Positions 1-5,466 of a stretch of 7,722 nucleotides of DNA are shown here, in pieces. Made by a program: the position numbers and the translations under genes. Where the stretch lies: NCBI GenBank assembly GCA_964424715.1, contig CAYRJW010000070.1, forward strand, positions 1 through 7,722. Reading direction: 5' to 3'. This stretch comes from JAMHZE01 sp964424715. GTDB taxonomy: Bacteria; Pseudomonadota; Alphaproteobacteria; Rickettsiales; UBA8987. Within the stretch, counting starts at the first letter, position 1. Each line of letters begins with the position of its first letter. The notes under the pieces are model-generated. The model saw only the letters and a list, made by a program, of their open reading frames with translations. It was not told where the DNA came from and made no database searches.

Positions 1-77
1 GAAAGATCCTCGAACAACGGTCTGCCGCCAAAAGTAACGAAAGCATTATTGATACTAAGTACAAGCTCGAAAGCCAT
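1..77 (-). CDS. ABC-F-like ATP-binding protein, N-terminal fragment cut by the window edge
   Basis: An ATG at 75-77 opens a minus-strand frame that stays open to base 1, giving 25 complete codons. The peptide contains a stretch reading VTFGGRPLFEDLS, which resembles the first beta strands of an ABC ATPase, especially the ABC-F/Uup group (a 'fGg.pLfe.ls' pattern shortly after the start). The Walker A motif would lie just outside the window. A good Shine-Dalgarno, AGGA on the minus strand (82-85), sits 4 nt upstream of the ATG. The gene follows the pseudouridine synthase on the same strand after 69 nt, so it may be the last known member of the minus-strand operon. ABC-F proteins are soluble ATPases that act on translating ribosomes, which would suit the neighbouring rRNA-modification genes. 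An ordinary ABC transporter ATPase cannot be excluded from so short a fragment. A plus-strand frame over the same bases (3-110) ends in a stop but looks like the antisense shadow. Confidence 0.6.
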   Translation of the reverse strand, partial: MAFELVLSINNAFVTFGGRPLFEDL

Positions 78-103
78 TTTATCCTGAATTTGATTATGAA
101 CTC

Positions 104-131
104 TTTATAGATATTCGGGGGGATAAGGCAA
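104..131 (-). promoter_or_regulatory. Candidate sigma70-like promoter for the ABC-F-like gene
   Basis: In the 69-nt spacer after the pseudouridine synthase, the minus strand carries TTGCCT (126-131, 4 of 6 matches to the -35 consensus), a 16-nt spacer, and TATAAA (104-109, 5 of 6 matches to the -10 consensus). Transcription would begin roughly 20 nt before the ATG at 77, leaving room for the Shine-Dalgarno at 82-85. The spacer contains a run of six C (minus strand, 117-122). This is pattern matching in an AT-rich gap, so it is only a candidate. Read-through from the upstream operon is equally possible. Confidence 0.3.
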
Positions 132-146
132 TTAGTTAGTGAATTG

Positions 147-851
147 CTATATCTCGATCATCTTACCCTTTGGAATAGAACCCAAATGGAAATCACCGAA
201 AGAAATGCGTTTCAGCTTCGATACCTGCAACCCGAAATGCTCACAGATACGGCGTATCTCCTTGTTCTTGCCTTCCCTCAGGGTAAATTTCAGCCATGCG
301 TTCTTGCTGCCATCTTCAGGGGCTTTATATGGTTCTATCAGCGCGTTATAGACCATATTCTTACCGGTTTCGTCATCGCGGATAACAATACCCTTCTTAG
401 CAAATTCAAACATTTTCTTCGGCACTATGCCAAATACCCTAACCAGATACACCCGTGCTATCTTATTATTCGGGTGTTCGTAATAATTCTTCACTTCCGG
501 CGAATCGGTAAGCAACAGCAGCCCTTCCGAGTTCATATCCAGCCGCCCGATATAATGCAGATTATGCTTATCTTTCGGGATAAGATCATAAATGGTCGGC
601 CTGCCCTGCTCATCACTCCTTGTGCAGATATACCCTGTCGGCTTATGCAATATCCATAATTTCGGCTCCAATATCCGGGAAAGTATTTTGCCCTCAACCT
701 CTATCTCGTCACTTGCATCAACAAGCGTCACCGGCATATCTATCACCACACCGTTAACCTTAACCTTCCTCTCTTCAATAAGCCTCTCCGCCGCCCGCCG
801 CGAACAATGCCCGGAGGCCGATATAAATTTCGCTATACGTTCTTTAGCCAT
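147..851 (-). CDS. RsuA/RluB-family rRNA pseudouridine synthase
   Basis: This 234-residue protein has the two-part layout of the RsuA/RluB/RluE/RluF family, which isomerises specific uridines in rRNA to pseudouridine. An N-terminal S4 RNA-binding domain covers about residues 3-50 (SGHCSRRAAERLIEERKVKVNG at 13-34 in pieces, with the usual double Arg and VNG turn). The catalytic domain follows, with HYIGRLDMNSEGLLLLTD at 99-116, where D105 of GRLD is the expected catalytic Asp. Near the C-terminus are EGKNKEIRRICEHFG (193-207) and LKRISFGDFHLG (213-224), typical of the family. Length is normal to slightly short, with no long basic tail as in some RluB proteins. The ATG lies 5 nt after the stop of the flavin hydroxylase, with only a G-run as ribosome-binding site, so translational coupling is likely. 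RluB (23S rRNA) is the best guess by gene type, but sequence alone does not settle which uridine it modifies. Confidence 0.92.
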   Translation of the reverse strand: MAKERIAKFISASGHCSRRAAERLIEERKVKVNGVVIDMPVTLVDASDEIEVEGKILSRILEPKLWILHKPTGYICTRSDEQGRPTIYDLIPKDKHNLHYIGRLDMNSEGLLLLTDSPEVKNYYEHPNNKIARVYLVRVFGIVPKKMFEFAKKGIVIRDDETGKNMVYNALIEPYKAPEDGSKNAWLKFTLREGKNKEIRRICEHFGLQVSKLKRISFGDFHLGSIPKGKMIEI

Positions 852-856
852 TATTT

Positions 857-2059
857 TTAAGCCCCCATCGCGCGTTTTATAAAAAATCTCTTTATCGGCG
901 ATATCCTGTCAACCGCCTTTATCCCAACTCTTCTGGCAAGCGTCACCAGTTTTTTGTCATTAGAAAATAAATGCGTGAAAAAATTGGTGGCGAAGATCAT
1001 TTGCCTGTTATCGGCGAATCTTTCTTTCTGGTATTTTTGCAGTATCGCGCCATCGGCAATATCAAGGCCTACCTCACGGTTATTTTTTATTAATTCTATC
1101 AGCAGTGCAATATCCTTCGCCCCCTGATTGAACCCCTGCCCCGCTATCGGGTGAATGGCATGGGCGGCATCTGCTATCAGAACACAACGGCCCTTATAGT
1201 ATTCCTTCGCATATTTCAGTTTCAGCGGATAGGCGGAGCGCGGCGTTATTGGTGTAAAATCCCCTAAATGATCGCCAAGCCTTTTTGATATTTCCAGCTT
1301 GAATTCGTCAGCGCCCATTTTCATGTAATGAACTGCAGCTTCCTTGCCAGTAGTGAATACTACAGATGATCTTAACTCATCATACATCGGCAGAACCGCG
1401 AAAGGGCCGCTCGGCATAAAGCGTTCAATTGCCGTTCGGTTATGCGGCCTTTCGTGTTCTATATTCAAAGTAATAGCGGTCTGGTCATAATCTTTTTCGA
1501 TGGTCTCTATACCAAGCATCTCCCGCACCACAGAATTCCTGCCATCTGCCGCCACCAGCAATTTTGCAGAAAGTTCCATATCATTACTTAATTCAACCTC
1601 CACAAAGGCAGAATTCTGTTGCAGGTGAATAATTGTTTCCCGGTCAAATATCTTTATATTCTCCTGCGCCAGACAAAAATTAAGCAGCGCATCCTTGAAC
1701 AAATGATTCTCGATTATATAGCCCATCGGCGCATCTTCGCCTATTTCGGCGGCAACATCATTCTTGGAAAAGCTCAGATCAAGCGGCGAATCACCCCGGA
1801 CAAAATCGCTATCCAGTATCTTTATATCGTTGATAGCCCCTGCATTTTTTAATAACTCATCCCACAGCCCTATCCTTTTAAAATAATTCACCGTAAAATA
1901 TGAAAGCGCAGTAGTGCGTTTATCGCTTTTATTGGAAGATATATCTTCAATAGATTGCGGTTCTATCACTGCAACCTGCAACCCCGTATGGGCAAGCCCT
2001 GCCGCCATAGAAAGGCCAGCCGGGCCGCCGCCGTTAATTATTACATCAAATCTTTGCAT
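857..2059 (-). CDS. UbiH/UbiF/COQ6-family FAD-dependent ubiquinone biosynthesis hydroxylase
   Basis: A 400-residue class A flavoprotein monooxygenase of the kind that hydroxylates the aromatic ring of ubiquinone precursors using NAD(P)H and O2. Family landmarks are in order. The N-terminal dinucleotide-binding loop is INGGGPAGLSMAAGL (8-22). The central DG motif is AADGRNSVVRE (170-180). The FAD-ribityl motif is LIADAAHAIHPIAGQGFNQG (294-313). In that last motif the Gly that usually precedes the Asp (GDAAH) is Ala here. Length matches the family. No signal peptide is seen; relatives are peripheral membrane proteins in the Ubi complex. The ATG at 2057-2059 lies inside the end of the channel gene (14-nt overlap), and the stop is 5 nt before the pseudouridine synthase, so all three are probably co-transcribed. 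Which ring carbon it hydroxylates (UbiH, UbiF, UbiI, UbiL or UbiM type) cannot be decided from motifs, so no symbol is given. The presence of ubiA 1.7 kb away supports a ubiquinone role. Confidence 0.92.
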   Translation of the reverse strand: MQRFDVIINGGGPAGLSMAAGLAHTGLQVAVIEPQSIEDISSNKSDKRTTALSYFTVNYFKRIGLWDELLKNAGAINDIKILDSDFVRGDSPLDLSFSKNDVAAEIGEDAPMGYIIENHLFKDALLNFCLAQENIKIFDRETIIHLQQNSAFVEVELSNDMELSAKLLVAADGRNSVVREMLGIETIEKDYDQTAITLNIEHERPHNRTAIERFMPSGPFAVLPMYDELRSSVVFTTGKEAAVHYMKMGADEFKLEISKRLGDHLGDFTPITPRSAYPLKLKYAKEYYKGRCVLIADAAHAIHPIAGQGFNQGAKDIALLIELIKNNREVGLDIADGAILQKYQKERFADNRQMIFATNFFTHLFSNDKKLVTLARRVGIKAVDRISPIKRFFIKRAMGA

Positions 2060-2999
2060 CTGTATCTTTACCGGAAATATTTATATCCATGCGAGGATTA
2101 GGGAACGCTATCTTATTCTCTTTGAACTTCTTGCAGACCTCGAACAATATATCGTTAGTGGCGGAATATTTGCCGTCAGTAATATCATCCAGCCATACCT
2201 GTAACAGGAAATCCATAGAGTTCTGGCCTAGCTTTAACAGGTAACATTCCGGCGCTCTCTTCTTGCTGGAAAGACCATGATTACGGGCCGCGGCCAATAT
2301 TATCTCCCGCGCCTTTTCCGGGTTGGAATCATAAGAGATGGAAATACCAAGCTCTACCCTGCCTATCTTGTTGGAAAAAGTATAATTGGTGACACGGTTG
2401 GTAATGAAATCCTCATTCGGTATCATTATCTCCTTGCCGTCATAAGTTTCCAGAAGCGTATAGCGTGCGCTTGTCCTGCGCACAAATGCGGCGGTAGTAT
2501 TCGGAAGCTCCACCAGATCACCTTCATTTATGGTTCTTTCAAACAATAAGATTATACCGCTGATAAAGTTGGAAGCGATCTTCTGCAACCCGAACCCGAT
2601 ACCTATACCTAATGCTCCACCAAATACTGTTATGCTTGTCAGATCAATTCCCAAAGCCGAAAGTATTATCAGGAACGAGATTATATATAGCGAGATATTC
2701 AATATCTTCACCGTAAGCGCCCTGTCGCTGGCACGCACGCGGCGCGACTTTCTCAGTATCTTTTCAATAGAGTTTGAAGCCTTACCAGATAACCACAACA
2801 GAACTATCAGCAGCACCCCGGTCTTCAGCAGCACGAACGGTGTAAAGCTCAATTTTCCTATCTTGAATTTCAGCTCTTTGGAATTAAGAAAAGTTTTTAA
2901 TGGGTCNNNNNNNNNNTACCATAGGCTTATCCCGGTTATCACCGTTATCCAGAATAATATCTTTATCCAGTTTATCTTCTTTTTCTGTTTTTCTGCCAT
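2046..2999 (-). CDS. Small-conductance mechanosensitive channel (MscS family), interrupted by an assembly gap
   Basis: An inner-membrane channel that opens under membrane tension to release solutes during hypo-osmotic shock. As given, it is 317 codons including about four unknown residues (28-31). Hydrophobic segments are at about 11-27 (cut by the gap), 53-71 and 96-117. They are followed by the Gly/Ala-rich pore helix TSITVFGGALGIGIGFGLQK (121-140), running on to SGIILLFERTI (147-157). The beta domain follows with EGDLVELP (159-166) and TYDGKEIMIPNEDFI (185-199), which is diagnostic for MscS. The alpha/beta end domain finishes near IAFPNPRMDI (297-306). The N-terminal lysine-rich stretch fits the positive-inside rule. 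The start ATG has no clear Shine-Dalgarno. The gene lies 42 nt after rsmE and overlaps the hydroxylase start by 14 nt. True length is uncertain because the gap may be a placeholder. Confidence 0.92.
   Translation of the reverse strand: MAEKQKKKINWIKILFWITVITGISLWXXXXDPLKTFLNSKELKFKIGKLSFTPFVLLKTGVLLIVLLWLSGKASNSIEKILRKSRRVRASDRALTVKILNISLYIISFLIILSALGIDLTSITVFGGALGIGIGFGLQKIASNFISGIILLFERTINEGDLVELPNTTAAFVRRTSARYTLLETYDGKEIMIPNEDFITNRVTNYTFSNKIGRVELGISISYDSNPEKAREIILAAARNHGLSSKKRAPECYLLKLGQNSMDFLLQVWLDDITDGKYSATNDILFEVCKKFKENKIAFPNPRMDINISGKDTDAKI
2907..2916. other. Assembly gap (10 N) inside the mechanosensitive channel gene
   Basis: Ten undetermined bases fall between the first membrane segment and the second part of the channel. 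The frame is open and plausible on both sides if the true gap length leaves remainder 1 on division by 3, as 10 does. The last two known bases on the start side are TA of a TAN codon, so that codon can only be Tyr or a stop. The N count may be a scaffolding placeholder, so the length and residues here should not be trusted. Confidence 0.97.
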
Positions 3000-3027
3000 A
3001 GGTCGGTAAAATAGCCGTGTTTTATAT

Positions 3028-3033
3028 ATTATA
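3028..3033 (-). promoter_or_regulatory. Perfect -10-like hexamer upstream of the channel gene
   Basis: The minus strand of the 42-nt spacer between rsmE and the channel gene contains TATAAT, an exact match to the bacterial -10 consensus, 28 nt before the channel ATG. No convincing -35 hexamer lies 16-18 nt upstream (the bases there read GATTTT, inside the end of rsmE). It may give the channel and downstream genes some expression independent of rsmE, or may be a chance match in AT-rich sequence. Confidence 0.25.
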
Positions 3034-3041
3034 AAGAGAAA

Positions 3042-3794
3042 TCATCCGCGAAAATCCGGCGATGAACCAAAATCCCCCAGATAATTCTGCCATAAGGCTA
3101 TCGCTGTTATTATCGCCGTTTCCGCCCGCAATATACGCGGCCCCAAACCCACCGGATGAATATTCTTCATGGAATGCAGCATTTTTATTTCCGCCTCTGA
3201 GAACCCACCTTCCGGTCCTATCAGGATACACCACCTGTCACCCGCCTGATGTGCTAGAACCACAGAAGCAGGCTTGCCCCTACCCGTTTCATCACACATC
3301 ATTATCTTATGACCATCATATTTATGAAGCACCTTATCCAGTTCCACTATCTCACTGACCTCCGGCACATCCAGCCGTTCGCATTGTTCCGCAGCCTCTA
3401 TCGCCACCAGCCTTAGCCTTTCATTGTTGGTCTTATCTTTTATTGTATTATGCGTAATAACCGGCTGAATATGGCTCACCCCCATTTCTGTTGCTTTCTG
3501 CACAATAAATTCATTCTTGGCGTTCTTCACTGGCGCGTATAACAAGGTTATATCCGGTGATGAGACCTGCTTTCTGGTCTGTGCCTTTACCTTAATTACA
3601 GCCTCATTCCTTGAAGCGGCAATTATCTCCCCCTCGAATTCCCCATCACTGCCATTGAATAACAGAACAGAATCTGATATTTTACGGCGCATTACATTGG
3701 TCAAATAATGGCTTTGTTCTTTATTTAGATTAATGGAAGCACCTTCCGCGAGAGGAAGGCTTACAAAAACCCTTATTAATTTATGATTACGCAT
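3042..3794 (-). CDS. rsmE: 16S rRNA (uracil(1498)-N3)-methyltransferase RsmE
   Basis: A 250-residue SPOUT-class methyltransferase that transfers a methyl group from S-adenosylmethionine to N3 of U1498 of 16S rRNA, near the decoding site. The N-terminal PUA-like RNA-binding part covers about residues 8-75 (VFVSLPLAEG, then SHYLTNVMRRK). The knotted SPOUT domain follows: KNEFIVQKATEMGV (93-106), EAAEQCERLDVPEV (133-146), LIGPEGGFSEAEI (191-203) and LGPRILRAETA (217-227). The last two form the cofactor-binding knot and are diagnostic. Length is normal. The ATG at 3792-3794 is the only plausible start: family homology begins about residue 8, and no ATG, GTG or TTG occurs in frame between. An AGGA lies upstream but about 13 nt away, rather far. 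The start overlaps that of ubiA head to head by 12 nt. It is the first gene of the leftward cluster. Confidence 0.95.
   Translation of the reverse strand: MRNHKLIRVFVSLPLAEGASINLNKEQSHYLTNVMRRKISDSVLLFNGSDGEFEGEIIAASRNEAVIKVKAQTRKQVSSPDITLLYAPVKNAKNEFIVQKATEMGVSHIQPVITHNTIKDKTNNERLRLVAIEAAEQCERLDVPEVSEIVELDKVLHKYDGHKIMMCDETGRGKPASVVLAHQAGDRWCILIGPEGGFSEAEIKMLHSMKNIHPVGLGPRILRAETAIITAIALWQNYLGDFGSSPDFRG
3735..3759 (+). promoter_or_regulatory. Two mutually exclusive small hairpins upstream of ubiA
   Basis: Just before ubiA the plus strand can form GGAAG-CAC-CTTCC (3735-3747) or CCTTCC-GCGAGA-GGAAGG (3742-3759). They share the CTTCC arm, so only one can form at a time. The second hides the only purine-rich, Shine-Dalgarno-like run in the leader. 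The bases also encode residues 12-20 of RsmE on the other strand, so coding constraint or chance may fully explain them. No regulator or ligand is suggested. Confidence 0.15.
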
Positions 3795-4652
3795 ATAAAA
3801 AATATTTTCCTGCCTTATGTAGAGCTTGCAAGACTGGATAAGCCCGCAGGATTCCTGCTGCTGTTCTGGCCGTGCGCTTTTGCCATTATACTGGCGGGTG
3901 ATGCCGACTCAATCAATTATTATGAGTTGTTCCTGTTTTTTATCGGCTCTGTTGCTCTAAGAAGCTCCGGCTGTATCGTTAATGATATTATCGACAGAGA
4001 TATAGATGCCAAGGTAGAACGCACCAGAAACCGCCCTCTCGCAAGCGGCCGGCTTAAACTTACTGATGCCGCGGCTCTCCTGTTCCTTATGCTTTCAATG
4101 GGTTTATTTGTTTTCATGCAGATCAACCTTATGGCAAAATTTTATTCCCTCGGCGCTTTCGGGCTGGCAATAATCTACCCCTTAATGAAAAGATTCTTCC
4201 GTTTCCCGCAATTATTCCTCGGAATAGTTTTCAGCTCCGGTGCGCTGGTAGCATGGGCCGCAATAGCCGGAGATATAGATCTTGCCGCGTTCCTGCTCTA
4301 TCTCGGCTGCATATTCTGGACTGTCGGTTACGATACCATCTACGCCCATCAGGATAAATCAGATGATATAAAGGCGGGCGTAAATTCCACCGCAATAAGT
4401 TTCGGCAAACATAGCAGGCTCATAATATGGTCATGCTTTGTTCTTTCTTATATGTTGATAACCTATTCCGCCTGCATCTCCGGCGGCGGCAGCGCTTATA
4501 TATATTGCCTTCCGGCGCTGCTGCACATGTACTGGCTCATGAACACAAAAAACCTCGATAACCCCGCAGATTGCCTGTATAGTTTCAAACATATCTCGTT
4601 TATTACTGGTTTTTTGTTTCTCGCGGGCTTATATATATCTAAAATCATATAG
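3783..4652 (+). CDS. ubiA: 4-hydroxybenzoate polyprenyltransferase UbiA
   Basis: An integral membrane prenyltransferase that joins the polyprenyl side chain to 4-hydroxybenzoate, an early committed step in ubiquinone synthesis. The 289-residue length is typical. The first Asp-rich motif is NDIIDRDIDAKVERTRNRPL (67-86), with N67, D68, D71 and D75 positioned for Mg-diphosphate binding. The second is YDTIYAHQDKSDDIKAGVNS (183-202), followed by TAISFGK. Many hydrophobic helices run through it (for example 22-38, 97-113, 126-136, 143-161, 166-182, 213-232 and 272-287). The end carries the usual NPADCLYSFK (260-269). An in-frame TAA at 3777-3779 excludes any earlier start, so ATG 3783 is well fixed. 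It lacks a normally spaced Shine-Dalgarno: the nearest purine run (3751-3759) is over 20 nt upstream. The gene starts inside rsmE on the opposite strand and is followed by map after 5 nt. Confidence 0.96.
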   Translation: MITHIKNIFLPYVELARLDKPAGFLLLFWPCAFAIILAGDADSINYYELFLFFIGSVALRSSGCIVNDIIDRDIDAKVERTRNRPLASGRLKLTDAAALLFLMLSMGLFVFMQINLMAKFYSLGAFGLAIIYPLMKRFFRFPQLFLGIVFSSGALVAWAAIAGDIDLAAFLLYLGCIFWTVGYDTIYAHQDKSDDIKAGVNSTAISFGKHSRLIIWSCFVLSYMLITYSACISGGGSAYIYCLPALLHMYWLMNTKNLDNPADCLYSFKHISFITGFLFLAGLYISKII

Positions 4653-4654
4653 GA
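4651..4654 (+). promoter_or_regulatory. Ribosome-binding site of map overlapping the ubiA stop codon
   Basis: AGGA shares its first two bases with the TAG stop of ubiA (4650-4652) and lies 3 nt before the ATG at 4658. Ribosomes finishing ubiA would sit on this site, which favours translational coupling and fixes the map start. Confidence 0.6.
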
Positions 4655-4657
4655 ACC

Positions 4658-5458
4658 ATGTCCCACCTGAATAAAGATGGAATAAACATCCACACCCCTG
4701 AAGAATTTGAAGGCATGCGCAAAGCAGGCGCGCTTGCGGCTGAAGTGCTGGATATGATAGGCGAACATGTGCAGCCCGGCGTTACCACCAACGCGCTGAA
4801 TGATCTCTGCCATAATTATATCATCAGCAAAGGTGCCATCCCTGCCCCGCTTAATTACCGCGGCTTCCCGAAATCCATCTGCACATCCATAAACCACGTT
4901 GTCTGCCACGGCATCCCCGATGACAGAAAACTTAACGAAGGCGATATAGTGAACATAGATGTCACCGTTATCCTGAACGGCTGGCACGGCGATACCAGCC
5001 GCATGTACTGGGTCGGCGATAAAATATCCATCAAAGCAAAACGCCTTACGCAAGTAACCTATGAAGCCACCATGCTCGGCATTGAACAGGTTCGCCCCGG
5101 CGCAACCGTCGGCGATATCGGCGCGGCTATACAGCAATATGCCGAAGGCAACGGCTACGGCGTAGTACGCGATTACTGCGGCCATGGAATCGGCCGTATA
5201 TTCCACACATCCCCCAATGTCGTACATTACGGCAGAAAAGGCACAGGACTTGTACTTGAAGAAGGAATGTTCTTCACCGTAGAACCAATGATAAACACCG
5301 GCCGCCACGATACCATACTAAGCAAAGCCGATGGCTGGACAGTTACCACGCGCGATAAATCCTTATCAGCACAGTTTGAACATACTATTGCAGTTACAAA
5401 AGATGGATTCGAGATATTCACCAGCTCCCACAAGGGGCTGCACCACCCAAAATTCTAG
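4658..5458 (+). CDS. map: Type I methionine aminopeptidase
   Basis: A cytosolic metalloenzyme that removes the initiator Met from new proteins after deformylation. The 266 residues cover the whole pita-bread fold with no N-terminal extension, the usual bacterial type Ia length. All five metal ligands can be placed: D101 (NIDVT), D112 (GDTSR), H176 (CGHGIG), E209 (TVEPM) and E241 (QFEHT). The substrate-contacting histidines H84 (VVCHGIPD) and H183 (FHTSP) are also present, and the spacing closely follows the E. coli enzyme. It is translated right after ubiA (5 nt gap, shared Shine-Dalgarno and stop), so it is probably on the ubiA transcript. The stop lies 8 nt from the stop of the convergent large gene, with no visible terminator between. 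An antisense open frame of about 270 codons across this gene and the ubiA end has no recognisable features and is judged a shadow. Confidence 0.96.
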   Translation: MSHLNKDGINIHTPEEFEGMRKAGALAAEVLDMIGEHVQPGVTTNALNDLCHNYIISKGAIPAPLNYRGFPKSICTSINHVVCHGIPDDRKLNEGDIVNIDVTVILNGWHGDTSRMYWVGDKISIKAKRLTQVTYEATMLGIEQVRPGATVGDIGAAIQQYAEGNGYGVVRDYCGHGIGRIFHTSPNVVHYGRKGTGLVLEEGMFFTVEPMINTGRHDTILSKADGWTVTTRDKSLSAQFEHTIAVTKDGFEIFTSSHKGLHHPKF

Positions 5459-5466
5459 TTAGTTCC

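Noticed and set aside
3..110. Plus-strand frame open from the left edge, ending in TAG at 108-110, as the C-terminus of an upstream gene
   Set aside because: It overlaps the minus-strand ABC-F-like start, which has both a recognisable motif and a well-placed Shine-Dalgarno. The plus-strand peptide has no family features.
144..659. 171-codon plus-strand frame antisense to the pseudouridine synthase
   Set aside because: It is the mirror of a gene with clear S4 and catalytic motifs, has no Shine-Dalgarno, and shows no family signature.
3022..3234. Second minus-strand frame of 70 codons inside rsmE
   Set aside because: It is out of frame with the SPOUT motifs of rsmE and has no features of its own.
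4495..4640. Short TATATA runs near the end of ubiA, considered as promoters for map
   Set aside because: They lie in ubiA coding sequence as Tyr and Ile codons, lack a partnered -35, and map is already explained by coupling to ubiA.
4496..5308. 270-codon minus-strand frame antisense to map and the end of ubiA
   Set aside because: It lies wholly opposite two well-assigned genes with catalytic residues intact. Its product has a repetitive shadow-like composition and no recognisable motif.
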